A DNA stretch of 57,329 bases from Haplomitrium mnioides (GCA_049999725.1 JBNGIS010007144.1:55204-112532), one strand, 5' to 3'. Shown: positions 33,293 through 44,188, counted from the stretch's first letter. Translations and numbers: made by a program. The notes: generated by a model from the sequence alone, not told the origin.

Positions 33293-33508
33293 TGTTGTGA
33301 GCAAACCAAACCCTTAGTTTACTAGAGTTAAGCCCTAGTCTAGTTAGGTTAAGAGGTAGTTACACCAACCTCTATCTACCTCTATATATCTCATATATCC
33401 ATAGACATAGATATAAGCACATTACAATACAACATAAAGAATAATATGATGATGCAAGAAAGAGAGAATCAATATCCATAAGCTAATAGTTGCCTACATT
33501 GCACAACA
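33293..33508 (+). repeat. Copia-type 3' LTR
   Basis: 216 bases, TGTTGTGAGC...GCACAACA, followed by ATAAA (33509-33513). Confidence 0.92.
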
Positions 33509-33513
33509 ATAAA

Positions 33514-34189
33514 TGATTTAAGCAGATAATCCTGGTATACGTTGTTACTACAAAAAAAATGGTTCTTTTGAAAAAAATCCCAAAACGACAAAATAGTGCG
33601 AATGTTTTGAAGGAAAAGGAAAAAAAAACTAGAAAGATGAAAAAAATAGCACTTTATATACTAGCATTTTTTTTCACCATATGGACCTATGTGTTGAGAG
33701 CTCTGTGAATCATTTTTTGGCAAAAAAAAAATGCGTTTTTTGAATTGAAGGTATAAAAAAAGCAACAATAGAAAACCACTATGGTTTTGGATTGAGAATC
33801 CATCAACAATTTGGGTTTTTTTAGCAAACCATACTATAGCGAGAGGATTCCTTGATACCGTCATACATTACATCACAAGAGTAGGAATTCTTGAGGGGTA
33901 TACCGAACTAAATGTCAGTTTGGTATAGACACCCTTATAACATATGGATGATGACACTCTTCTCATTATTCATGTGAGTAGTTTCCAAAACATTATCAAT
34001 ATCGACGTTGACCTACCTAAACGTAAGTTAATTTTCTTATCGTAAGTGTAGTCACAAGATCACGTTTTCTTGTCATGGTCATTTTCAGAATTTCTTGTCA
34101 TTTGGCCTAATTTTGCCCTTTGGCTTTCTACTACCTTTTATCTTTCATTTTCAAAGTAATTTTTTTTGCAAATTTTGGTAGCAAGGAAA
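33514..34189. other. AT-rich gap upstream of MTase-like gene copy 1
   Basis: No gene seen; homopolymer A and T runs. The last ~150 bases may hold the 5' region of the gene copy starting at 34190, since a similar CAAATTTTGGTAG-like context is absent at the other copy's start. Confidence 0.35.
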
Positions 34190-35600
34190 ATGGCATCTCA
34201 AGCTACTGCTCCAAAACTAGCACAACCAAAGCCTTTTCAGTATGTCGATGTGTTGAAGACAATTGAGTTGATAAAACTAGCCAACAAATGGCTAGTTTGT
34301 TGTAAAACCATGAGGATATTGAGCATCATCTGTACCTTTTCCAAGGAGAGGGAAAAAAGTTCAACATGGGTATTTTGGTCCCAATCTCCATGATTTGAGA
34401 AGGGCATAGAGCTCACATCTAGCTCCTTGTGCAGTTGGAGAATGGGGTTGGTCTTTACAAAGCCTCTTCCAAAAAGTTTTGCTTCAACAAAATGAAGCAT
34501 CGGGACCTGTTCTTTTTTTACCTAAAAGAAGCATACTAGGACGGAAAGGTATATAGATTTAACTCTCTTTTTTTTGTTTAAGAGGTCTTGCTAGCATGAG
34601 TTTCAAGTCCATGCTAGCAAGAATTACTTTGTTAATGCGCATATGGACTCTTGAGTCTAGGCATATTTGGACTCAAGAGTCTTTGCTCACTTAGACTTCT
34701 TAGTCTGTGTGCGCATGGACTCAAGAGTCTAGACATGCATGACCTTGTGAGTTCATGGGTATAATGAATCCATGGGTGTATTAACAAATGAGTTCCTATG
34801 GCACAAACTCAAGAGTCCATGCGTGCATGACCTTGTGAGTTCTGAAATTCAATTTTTTTTTGTCTTGTCTTTATTTTTCAATGAAAGGTGTTGATACTCA
34901 ACTTTTTTTCTCTTTCAATTTTCACAGTTTCTTTTCGATTTTGTCAACACCTACCTGTATGCAAAGTAGGTGGAACGGGATTTAATAAAATTTTCTTTTA
35001 CTCTAAAGATTTTGAAGGTGAAGCATGGGTTGAGCTTGGCTTAATGTGTTCCTCATCCCATTACAACAATGTTTGTAGTTGGAGTGACTAATGGACCATC
35101 GGCTCTAAGAAAAAAAGGAAAGTAGTTGAGTAGGTAGAAGGCTCTACAATGAAAAGCCTAGCTATGCAAAAGAAAAAGCCGGTCCAACCAAAACCTATTT
35201 GTAAAGAGACAGTCCGTTCACCTTCTCTTTCAAGCTCTTCTACGCCTGATCCATCTTCTTCCTCTTCCAATAGCTCTAAAGAAGAGGTTGAGCCTAAGCC
35301 CGTGCAATAACAACCAACCTCCAAATCAACGTAGCAAGTGCACAATGGTCTCAAGACATTTCAAGAGAGAAAATAAATAGATTCTTAGACAATGTATGAG
35401 GAAGACAACAAAAATTTGCGAGCCTGCAATCCAACATTGTAGGGTTTGTGAAGAGACGGCAAAATTGACCATGCGCTCTTGCTCAAGCAGAAATTTTTGA
35501 AGAAGAAAATTAGAGAAATGATAGACCTTAGTAAAAATAGTCTAGCGGTTTACTGAGAGCTTGATTAATTCCAATGAAACTAAAAGTTTGATAAGGATTT
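34190..35600 (+). pseudogene. ParB/MTase-like gene, copy 1 (5' half only)
   Basis: Paralogue of the long minus-strand gene (57290-36725). Exon 1 from ATG 34190: MASQATAPKLAQPKPFQYVD, then in a shifted frame HHLYLFQGEGKKFNMGILV and LYKASSKKFCFNKMKHRDL, matching 57290-56928. A 24-bp minisatellite fills the intron (34600-34850). Exon 2 (~34920 on) carries FDFVNTYLYAK, then the Lys/Ser-rich linker KKKRKVVE (35104) ... SSSTPDPSSSSSNSSKEE, then FQERK and EEDNKNLRACNPT, where the ParB-like part should begin. Further stops appear and the copy ends near a retroviral protease fragment. The methyltransferase half is missing. Confidence 0.7.
34600..34850. repeat. 24-bp palindromic minisatellite, array 1
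   Basis: Diverged units of the CATGGACTCGAGAGTCCATGCG type (for example GTGCGCATGGACTCAAGAGTC). It lies in the intron of gene copy 1. Confidence 0.75.
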
Positions 35601-35880
35601 GAAGCACCTTGTTTCATCTAGATGGCATGGTTGATGAACATTCCTATAGAATGTTGGTAGATTGTGGAAGCTCTAAAAATTTTATGTCATTATGTTTTGC
35701 AAAGAAAATCAAAGCTAAAACTTTGCCTATCAAGGAAAGTTTTGTGACTATGGCCGATGGCCAAAAACATGATGTGTTCCACTTGCATGAGCCATTTCTT
35801 CTAAAGATTGCAAAGAGTATAAGGAATCTATGGATTTTGTTATTGCACCTATAACAGCCGCTACTTTGAACCAGGAACCG
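35590..35880 (+). pseudogene. Retroviral-type aspartic protease fragment
   Basis: 82 open codons: SYRMLVDCGSSKNFMSLCFA with D-C-G for D-S-G, then VTMADGQKHDVFHL and, past a shift, MDFVIAPITAATLN. A Ty3-like protease unlike the other three in the window. Directly followed by the inverted R1 core (CAGCCGCTACTTTGAAC, 35852-35868). Confidence 0.7.
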
Positions 35881-36724
35881 CTACTAGGTTCTAGTTTCAT
35901 TTTTTTCTCTCGAAAACTAATTTTGAAATTTTAGCATCCAAAGTCATGATTTTGACGCTAATAATGCTCATTTGCAAAAAAATCTAATTGTATATATCAA
36001 AATTGTCTCATTCAAGTTACAATGTATTAAAAAAAAATCTTCTTATGAGAGTATTATTGATTTGTTGTTAAAGTATTTCAAAGCTAACCATGATATGAGT
36101 AATTTCAAAAATTGCTAAAAACAATCAAAAATTTTCAAAAAAAAATTAAATAAAAAAAATGCTTAAGTGCCAAAAAAACTTTGAACCATAGTCTTAAAAC
36201 TTATGTACATAGAGACTATTCAAGAAACTTTGCACTTGGAATGCTACAGCCCAGACACGGGTGGAATGTTGAGGTTGTCACGTGCAAGAACTCATAACTA
36301 GATCCCAAATGTTTAGGTAGAAGAAGATTGCCAAAAACGAATTGTGAGAACATTGAAAAAGCCAATGCACACTTGGAAAATTAAAGTCGACATGAGCTTG
36401 AACAACTAAAGTCCTTGCAATTATGGATGACCTAAAGCCCACGCAAGCTTGAATAACTAAAGCCAATGCGCTCATGGACAACTGAAGCCCAGACGAACAT
36501 GGACTGCTGAATAATTGGACGGAGGGACCTTCCATGCAAACATACACCTTGTTGCTAATTTGAATGAAAACAAATATGTTTTGTTCAGAAATAGTTTTGC
36601 GAAAGAAATTGAATCGTGAAGGAAATACCTAAATTGGATTTGGAATACAGCAAATAAATAAACGAGTCAAATAATATTTTGTATGAAAAATACTTTATTA
36701 TGTAGCAAAATAACATCACTCTCA
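35881..36724. other. Spacer between convergent gene copies, with a ~25-bp minisatellite
   Basis: AT-rich. At 36385-36525 units such as CTTGAATAACTAAAGCCAATGCG, ATGGATGACCTAAAGCCCAC and CATGGACAACTGAAGCCCAG repeat with a period of about 25 bases. No gene seen. Confidence 0.55.
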
Positions 36725-37346
36725 AGCTCTAGCCCTGTCTTCTTCAGGAGGAACAGTGTCATCTAAATCTAATGCCTCAAAAGGTTCAACATATATAGTT
36801 GCAAGAGAGTCTTGTCGAGACTTTCTTGTCCCAAACATTGGAACAGAATCACCAAAAGCACCTGCAGTACCAAGAGGAACATGCTCCTTGAGGTACGTAT
36901 ATACTATCTAAGACTCAATCACATCGGAAGCTATCGTCAAAACTCTCTAAAGAATATAGATAGATTGACGTCTCTCATATTCCATTGCAATGCAATTTTG
37001 CATTAGTTTTAAAGCACATACAAGGCATGTGTTGGACCTAGAGCAAAGATCTAAAATCCAATCTTGTTTTGTTGTTAAATGGTTAATAAAATAGGTATAC
37101 AAAGCCTAAGGCTTTTGGTAAACATTCACAAGAGCATCATCTCTTGGATGTTTAAGTTTTGTCGACACAACCGGGTAGCTAAAAACACTTCGTATGATTT
37201 GCCGAGGTCTCCCGCTTACATCATCCAAATGCAAGTTGAAAAGCTTCATGCTTTGCTTGCCCTCCTTTGTCTAGTAGCCCGCAGTCCAGTATTCATGAGC
37301 ATGAGCGATTTTGCAACCACTCGAATGATGAATATTACTTTTGTCC
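36725..37346 (-). pseudogene. Exon 4: SAM-binding half of the methyltransferase
   Basis: Minus-strand reading: HAHEYWTAGY, TAG, TKEGKQSMKLFNLHLDD, then KHPRDDALVNVYQKP, TAG, then DWILDLCSRSNTCLVCALKL (37021-37066) and NCIAMEYERRQS. This is the FGSGT-type motif I and the acidic end of strand 2 seen in beta-class N6-adenine/N4-cytosine methyltransferases, where motif I is C-terminal. The two Gly of GSG read Arg and Asn, all explicable by G-to-A changes. The exon continues KEHVPLGTAGAFGDSVP and ends in an acidic tail with a TGA at about 36725. TAG codons interrupt it four times. Confidence 0.7.
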
Positions 37347-37439
37347 CTGTAATAACAAAAAAAACATATAATAAAACAAAAGAAAGGAAAGGAAAAATAA
37401 AACTCATAAACTATCAGATGAAAAAAAAATGCAACTTAC
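37347..37439 (-). other. Intron 3 of the MTase-like gene
   Basis: 93 bases on the minus strand, starting GTAAGTTGCA and ending TTGTTATTACAG. Canonical GT-AG with a T-rich 3' end; coding similarity resumes on both sides. Confidence 0.75.
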
Positions 37440-38030
37440 TAGATGTCATGGTTGATTGCACAGCAAATCTCTAGTAAAGCATCTTTGACAATGCCAAAGT
37501 GTTGCAAAGAGTGGATAATGACAAAAGACCAAAACTCAAAGTAGTAACTGCTACAAAAGAAGAAACCATATCAAAAATATCATCCTTCGAGAAGGGTTCT
37601 GAATCATCATGCTTACATTCCTTAAGGTTATAATCGCAAGGAATATCAGCAATAGCCAAAGTAAAACATTTTGGATTCACAAAACTCTTCAACTATCAAG
37701 CATTAGACTCCCCATGAACTTGATAATATGCCACATTGAGTCCATCGACATAGGACTTTTAGTCTTTGTCTTGCTCATCACACCCTCGTTTGGTTGGGAG
37801 GGCAGCAACATCATTTAATTGTCTCACCTTCCACTCTCTTGCTTTCTGGTAGTGGAGTAGAAAAGCATGGGGTAGGAGACAAGCGTGAAGCCTTGATCTT
37901 CATCAGCGGGGGCATCTTTGACCCTCATTTTCTTTTGATGTTTGGCAGTAGCCGTTCATTTCCTAACAAGGTGTTGCTTGAAAGTTTTGTTGCATTTAAA
38001 AAAAGCACAAAAACAAGTTAGATTAAACCA
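37440..38030 (-). pseudogene. Exon 3: DPPY-like half of the methyltransferase
   Basis: Minus-strand pieces: VKDAPADEDQGFTLVSYPML (~37900), LNDVAALPTKRGCDEQ, SYVDGLNVAYYQVHGESNA, then FTLAIADIPCDYNLKECKHD (37633-37665) and EPFSKDDIFDMVSSF. ADIPCDYN occupies the position of motif IV (DPPY) in beta-class methyltransferases, before motif I in exon 4. Three stops (TAA, TGA, TAG) correspond to CAA, CGA and CAG by one C-to-T each. One frameshift near 37830. The 3' splice site feeding this exon is not clear. Confidence 0.65.
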
Positions 38031-38054
38031 AAAAAAAAAAATTTTGAATAATTG

Positions 38055-38393
38055 AAAGGAAGATTAAGTTGCCATACGCGCATGGACTCTCAAGAATCCA
38101 TGCGCACATGGACTCAAAAGTCCATTCGAGCATGAACTCTTGAGTCCTTACGCGTAGAGACTTGAGATTCCATGCTCGTATGGATTCTCGAGTCCATTCT
38201 AGTAGTGACTCGAGAGACTTTGATTGTGTGACTCGATAGTCCAAGCATACATGAACTCTTTGAGTCAATGTGAGCATAGACTCGAGAGTCCAAGCGTGCA
38301 TGAACTTTCGAGTCAATGCGTGCATGGACTTGAGAGTCTATGCACGCATGGACTCAAAAGACTTTGCGTGTAGGGACTCGAGAGTCCATGCCC
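38055..38393. repeat. 24-bp palindromic minisatellite, array 2
   Basis: About 13 units of 24 bases (CATGGACTCGAGAGTCCATGCGCG-like, each nearly self-complementary). Continues for ~20 bases at 50841-50862 on the far side of OTA2, which inserted into it. Because 24 is a multiple of 3, long spurious frames run through it (for example 38023-38325 minus). Confidence 0.88.
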
Positions 38394-39219
38394 TGTGAAG
38401 GCATGGGATGGTTTTGTAATAATTTTGATGTGCTTAAGCCCTTGTCATAGAATGGGATGCATTTTGATAAAGTTTGAAGAAGACTTAGAAGTTATTAAGA
38501 GAAACTTAGATTTGATTGTTTTTCTTCAATATGTGTAGATATGAGTACAGAGTAAATTTTATTCTTATTAGAAATTTTTAGAAGCTGATATTTTGAGGTG
38601 GGATATAATATAGCTCAAGTAACTAGTAAAAATTTATAGAAGTGAAAAAGCTCTTGTAAACCGGAAGTTATAACCGATCAAAGTTACAAAAGTGAGCGAC
38701 AGAAAAGTCAAAACATAAAATATCTACAAATTAGAAAATAAAAATATTATTATATAAGTAGAAAGCTTACTTGACAAGCTTTCCAACAAGGTATAGTATA
38801 GGAAAATTGACTCAATATTAATGACTTTATAGAGATTCTTCTAAAATAGACTAAAGAGGAGAAAAGTCAATTTGTTCTTTGACTTATTCTTTGAGGGAAT
38901 CTCAAAGTATCATCTTAGGAATTGTTTGTAAGGAAAAATACAAGGTAGAAAAGTATTGAATCAATTGTTGAGATTCTTGGACGAGAGAAGCTCCAAATGA
39001 GAAGCTTCTTCTTGTAGAAGAAAACAAAATGTGGAGATACTTGAGTAGTACTTTTAGGATTTAATAATTAAAGAGATAATCACCTTGGGTTCTTTACCTA
39101 GGGGGATAGAATATTTAATTTTACTCCTAGTAATTATCTAGACTAGTATATAAAGAAGAGGGGAAGAGACAAAGGGAATTTGGTTTTCATTTGGAGATTT
39201 TAGATTTGAGAGTTGTGAG
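38394..39219 (+). repeat. OTA2 5' LTR, outer part
   Basis: Starts TGTGAAGGCATGGGATGG; TATA box TATAAA at 39147-39152. Interrupted at 39219 by chromovirus 2, ~70 bases after the TATA box. GTGAG (39215-39219) is the duplicated target. Confidence 0.92.
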
Positions 39220-39817
39220 TGTAACACTACACACATACATTACACACCCAAAAATTAGCACAAACACAACACATACAAGAGTAGTGCATAAAGAACTTCA
39301 AGAACCCACAAGGTAAGAGATGCCCAACAAGGCCCTCTCCCTTCTTTATATACTAAGTGAAAATCACTTTGCTTACATAAGTGGCGAAACCCCATTGGTT
39401 CCTTTTCTATCCTTTTTTAATTGGACCACCTTTTTTTTCCTCTCTCATTGATTGGACCACCCTTTACTTTTATTCTTCTTCTGCCACATGTCCTTATATT
39501 TAGAACCTTTCATTTCTCTTTAGTTCTTCTGTTGCCATGTGTCCTTATGTTAGAACCTTCTATTTGCTTTTAATCCTCCGTTTGCCACGTGTCTTTATCC
39601 TCTTCTAAAGTGCCCTTTCTTTAATTCGTTGACTTCCTCTCTTCTTGCCACGTGTCAATAGCACTCACTTTATTTCGTTAACTTTCTCTCCTCTTGCAAC
39701 GTGTCACTTTCTCTATAATAACACTCGCTTTTTGATAATCTAACTTAGTAATGGCTTTCTAGATATAGTTGTTGCTATATTTTTAGTTGTTGCTTACTAA
39801 AGTTAGTGACCGTTACA
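39220..39817 (-). repeat. Chromovirus 2 3' LTR
   Basis: 598 bases; like its sister, rich in GCCACGTGTC motifs. A short internal duplication of the CACTCACTTTATTTCGTTAAC region is seen near 39660-39690. Confidence 0.9.
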
Positions 39818-39830
39818 ATCCTCCTCCTTT

Positions 39831-40295
39831 TTAAAAGGAAACGTTCTCGTTGCAAGGAAGAGAGGTCTCAAAAGATTGAACAAGTGCGGATGCGTTAGCC
39901 AAATTCTCCAAGGGCTCCCAAGTAGCTTCATAAAGTGGGTAACCTTTCCAATGAACCAAATATTCGACAATCTCATGACGACCATGACGTCGTGTATGTT
40001 TCTTCAAGAGTTGTTTCACCTCAAACTCTTCATGACCACCAATAAGTTCAGGTGGTGGAGAGGGTTCTTGGGTACTTGTAAAAAAGGAAGAACGAGGAAC
40101 AAAAGCTTGTAATAAAGAGACATGAAAGATTGGATGAATCTTCCTCTGAGAGGGTAAAACCAACTGATAGGCCACTTCACCAATACGAGTAGAGATAGAA
40201 AAAGGGCCAATAAAGCAAGCGCTAAGCTTGTGAGAATGAAGCAAAGGAAGATTAAAAGTTGAGAGCCAGACTTGGTCACCTACAGCAAAAGTCAC
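39831..40295 (-). pseudogene. Integrase C-terminus and chromodomain of chromovirus 2
   Basis: 154 codons: GDQVWLSTFNLPLLHSHKL, FIGPFSISTRIGEVAYQL, HPIFHVSLLQAFVP, EFEVKQLLKKHTR and EIVEYLVHWKGYPLYEATWEP. Same architecture as 27460-27873. Confidence 0.9.
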
Positions 40296-41131
40296 CTCCC
40301 GATGATGAGCATCTGCATATTTTTTTGCCGATTATGAGCCATTGCAAGGTTTTCTTTGGCACGTCGAATGCCATCGTGTAGACGATGAAGAAAATCATCA
40401 GCTGCTGGACTCTTTGAGGTGGTCGATGATGCCGAATGAAGACTAGAGATCATGGTTGGATGCTCACCGTACATCAAGAAGAAAGGTGTGGCTTTTGTAG
40501 AACTATTGATAGAGTTATTGTAAGAAAACTCTACAAGGGGTAGTAGCCAATCCCATTCCGTTTGTTCTTCCAAGGTAAATGCTCATAGCATATCTTCAAT
40601 TATACGATTGGCCCGTTCAGTTTGACCATCTGATTCAAGGTGGTAGGCAGTAGACATAGGCAATTTGGTTTTTAATAGACCAAATATTGTGCGCCAAAAC
40701 ATGTTGGTGAATTGAGTCCCGCGATCAGAAATAATGACTTTAGAAAGACCATGATGAGAGTACATTGCTTCCAAATAAATGCGAGCTAACTCAAGGGCTG
40801 TCACCGACTTGGTCGTTGGACGAATATGGATCATTTTACTGAGTCTGTCTACAAAAACAACAATAGCGTCATAACCTGTAGAAGTATGTGTTAACTCGCA
40901 TACAATGTCCATACTCACATGTTCCCATCGTCGATTGGGGATAGGAAGTGGTTGTAATAAGCCTCCACGTTTAAGATTGGTAGATTTGTTATGTTGACTA
41001 GCCAAACAACTCCGAACATATGCCTCCACATCTTGGTGCATCTTAGGCCAGAAATAAGCACGTTGAAGATTGTCCAATGTCTTCTCAATTCCAACATGTC
41101 CACCAATAGCAAAATCATGTGCTTCATGCAA
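40292..41131 (-). pseudogene. Integrase core of chromovirus 2
   Basis: HHCC motif (HEAHDFAIGGHVGIEKTL; the second Cys pair reads CLASQ, so one ligand is lost). The catalytic triad is intact: D in MDIVCEL, D in VIISDRGTQF, E in GQTERANRIIEDM. A stop after EDML separates the last third (40292-40573). Confidence 0.88.
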
Positions 41132-41416
41132 AACTTCAGAGCAAAGCGTAATATTATTAGGGACTCATACCTTATTTTGGAAGAAAATCAAACCTCAGAC
41201 CATTTTAACCAACTTCTTTTGTTGTGCAGCAATTATCTCTTCATCTTCCTTGACTGCAGCCAACATTTTTTACCACCATGTAGGATGTATGGCAACTTCT
41301 GACAAGATGTTGAATTGAGGCATGCGAGTCAAAGCATTTGCAATTTGTCGTTTTCCTTCCACTTATACTATCTTCATGTGAAAGCGCTGTCGCCACTCCA
41401 CCCATCGAATCTGCCT

Positions 41417-42244
41417 TTAGGAAAGCTCATTTTGCGTTTCGAGAGAGAGTAGAGGTTTATGATCAATTTCCACAATAAACTCCTTGTCTCTGAGATAATG
41501 CTTCCAATGCTTGGTGGATAACACGATTGCTAGCTCCTCTCGCTCCATGGTATGATAATTTTGTTCCGTGTCACTTAACTTTATGGAGAAGAAACCAATA
41601 GGATGCCAACCATCCTCCCATTCTTGTTGCAAAACCCCGACTATAGCTTTTCCCGATGCATCAACTGAAAGTTTTATTGGTTGTTTAGAGTCATACCATT
41701 TGAGAATATGAGCATGAGGAAGTGATTTCTTCAATGCTTGGAATGCCAATTCTTCTACGGCTCCCCACGTCCATGTATGATTTTTCTTGAACAAATTGGT
41801 CAATAGTTCTCTTATTTGTGCAAATCCTTTCACAAGATAAAACCCAGTTAGCCCAAAAACTCATCGTAATTGTGTTTGATCACTAGGAGCTTCCCATTTT
41901 TGAATGGCCTCTACTTTCTCATCCATGACTTGAATTCCTGCTGCACTCACCCAGTGACCTAAGTAATCAACCTCTCTTTTGCCAATTTCACATTTTGACA
42001 TCTTAACATATAGTTTGTGGTCCCCAAGTACCTTCAATACTGTTTGAAGGTGTTGTTGATGCTCATGAAGATTTTTGTTGTAAATAAGAATGTCATCCAA
42101 GAAAACAATAACAAACTTATCCATAAAACATTGAAAAATATCATTCACTAGACCCATAAAACTTGCAAGAGCATTAGTTAATCCAAATGGCATAACGAGA
42201 TATTCAAAATGCCCATATTGACTTCGAAATGTTGTTTTCTGCAC
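41417..42244 (-). pseudogene. RT palm/thumb and RNase H of chromovirus 2
   Basis: [40 protein letters not shown] (catalytic LDD intact), then RNase H LSVDASGKAIVGVLQQE, EREELAIVLSTKHWKHY and EIDHKPLLSLETQ. Breaks at ~41835-41860. Confidence 0.88.
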
Positions 42245-42265
42245 GTCACCCTCTATAATTCGGAT

Positions 42266-43233
42266 TTAGTTGAATCCACTTCTCAAATCCCACTTGGTAA
42301 AGTAGTTTGCTCCTTGAAGTTGATCAAATAAATCGTCCATTCTTGGTAATGGATATTTATTTTTCACTGTTTGTTGGTTGAAGGCTCGATAGTCGATACA
42401 CATCCTCATACTCCCATCTTTCTTTTTCACGAATAACATTGTTGCACCATAAAGAGAGATGTTTGGCTGAATAAATCCTTTCTCCAATAGTTCAGTGATT
42501 TGAGTTTTGCATTCTTCCAATTCATGAGGAGGCAAACGATATGGTGCCTTACACAGTGGAGTACTTCTTGGAACAACCTCAATCTTATGATCAATAGATC
42601 GCTTAGGCGGCAAACCTGAGGTAAATCATTGGGAAAAAGATCATGAAATTCTTTCAAAACCCCTTGAAGTTCATGTGGGACTTTATGCTTGGAGTCCTCC
42701 TTATCACCTTCAACTTGACGTATTAGTCCCAAAAATACCACATCTTGTCTTTTTATTGATTTTTCTCCAATCACATGTAGAGGTGGTTTCCTTATATAAG
42801 GTCGTACACGATCTCCCCAAATCTTCCATTGAGGTGTTATGACCCTCGTTTTTCGCCAGTCCACTTGCGGGTTATGTCTTCTCAACCAGTTCATTCCCAA
42901 AATGGCATCATATCTTGCTAAGGTTGTGATCTTCCATTCAAGCTCTTCTTGATAGTTGCCTATATGTAAAGATATACGTTGAGACAATCTTCCAAATGGC
43001 TTGCTTTGTTTGTTTGCCATTTCAACTACCTCGTGCTCTTCTTCCTCAAGGGGTAACTTCAACTTTAGTGCCATTGCTCGTGATAAATAATTTTCTTCTG
43101 CTCCGGAATCCACCAAAATCTTTATTGGAAATTCTTCCATCCATCCATCAACTACAATTAATCCTCCATTTTTTTGTTTTTCTACCTGACATACTCGACT
43201 TTGTCGACTTTTTCCCTCGTCTTTCTTCTTCAT
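42266..43233 (-). pseudogene. Protease and RT N-terminus of chromovirus 2
   Basis: Protease: LVDSGAEENYLSRAMALKL with an intact D-S-G, and [32 protein letters not shown] and [19 protein letters not shown]. One base deleted near 42615 shifts the frame between them. Confidence 0.88.
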
Positions 43234-43592
43234 CCAATAAAATCATGAGGTCTCTTTGCTGGTGCCCATCGTTTCCATGATATTCTTGATCTCCTTTATT
43301 GTTGATATTGTGAAGAGGTCGTCGAAACACTTGCCCTTGATTGCGTCGTATTATTAATCCTAGGAGGTACAAATACTCCTTTATCCATTAGCTATCATAG
43401 CATCAAGTCAAAGTTCTTATCTTCATTTATAAAAGATGGGATATCCGCTATCCTTTATTTATAAAAACTTGAAAGTTTGACTCTCTTGGAGTTCATGCAA
43501 AGTAGAGATTTCACTACTCCAAGAGGTCTTTAGTGCTTCTCCAAAGAGGGGTAGTCCACACTTCTTTAGAGAAGACCAAGCTATGATACCAT
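43234..43592 (-). other. Gag stub and leader of chromovirus 2
   Basis: Only the last ~40 residues of gag remain (NQGQVFRRPLHNINNKGDQE); at ~43358 the sequence jumps to leader DNA homologous to 32285 onward. Confidence 0.8.
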
Positions 43593-44188
43593 TGTAACAC
43601 TACACACATACATTACACACAAAAAATTAGCACAATCACAACACATACAAGAGTAGCGCATAAAGAACTTCAAGAACCCACAAGGTAAGAGATGCCCAAC
43701 AAGGCCCTCTCCCTTCTTTATATACTAAGTGAAAATCACTTTGCTTACATAAGTGGCGAAACCCCATTGGTTCCTTTTCTATCCTTTTCTAATTGGACCA
43801 CCTTTTTTTCCTCTCTTATTGATTGGACCACCCTTTACTTTTATTCTCCTTCTGCCACGTGTCCTTATCCTTAGAACTCTCCATTTCTCTTTAGTTCTTC
43901 TGTTGCTATGTGTTCTTATGTTAGAACCTTCTATTTGCTTTTAATCCTCCACTTGCCACGTGTTCTTATCCTCTTCTAAAGTGCCCTTTCTTTAATTCGT
44001 TGACTTCCTCTCTTCTTGCCACGTGTCTGTAGCACTCACTTTAATTTGTTGACTTTCTCTCCTCTTGCCACGTGTCACTTTCTCTATAATAGCACTTGCC
44101 TTTTGATACTCTAACTTAGTAATGGCTTTCTAGATATAGTTGTTGCTATATTTTTAGTTGTTGCTTACTAAAGTTAGTGACCGTTACA
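43593..44188 (-). repeat. Chromovirus 2 5' LTR
   Basis: 596 bases, TGTAACACTACACAC...ACCGTTACA, followed by the GTGAG duplication. Confidence 0.92.

Larger units (their letters stand above)
22458..33508 (+). mobile_element. Copia-type LTR element carrying host-gene fragments, with nested chromovirus 1
   Basis: Two 216-base LTRs (22458-22673 and 33293-33508), TGTTG...CAACA, flanked by the same 5-bp ATAAA. The right LTR follows AACCAAGGGGGAG, a typical copia polypurine tract, so the element points to the plus strand. Subtracting chromovirus 1 (about 26904-33069) leaves ~4.4 kb of interior, a copia-like length, but no gag, protease, integrase or RT is visible. Instead the interior holds fragments of a DEAD-box helicase and SF3B1, and possibly a PPR protein. 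No classical primer site follows the left LTR (TGTAATCAACACG). Best read as a non-autonomous element that captured host transcripts. Confidence 0.8.
39220..44188 (-). mobile_element. Chromovirus 2: gag-deleted Ty3/gypsy element
   Basis: LTRs 39220-39817 and 43593-44188 with TGTAAC/GTTACA ends and a perfect GTGAG target duplication (39215-39219, 44189-44193). Primer site 43580-43591 differs from initiator Met complement at one base; polypurine tract at 39818-39835 (minus). Compared with chromovirus 1, ~1.3 kb is missing at about 43350, where the text jumps from the gag zinc-knuckle region to the leader. Hence it cannot make gag and would need a helper copy. Confidence 0.92.

Noticed and set aside
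35590-35880. Protease fragment as the 3' part of the MTase-like gene copy 1.
   Set aside because: Copy 2 has ParB-like sequence at the equivalent place; the fragment carries a Ty3 protease signature, so it is a separate remnant.
36725-38030. Bacterial contamination or a restriction-modification gene.
   Set aside because: GT-AG introns, nested plant retrotransposons inside the gene, and a second copy nearby show that it is plant chromosomal; no restriction partner is visible.
38055-38393. CRISPR-like array of palindromic repeats.
   Set aside because: Units are contiguous without unique spacers, diverged, and lie in plant introns.
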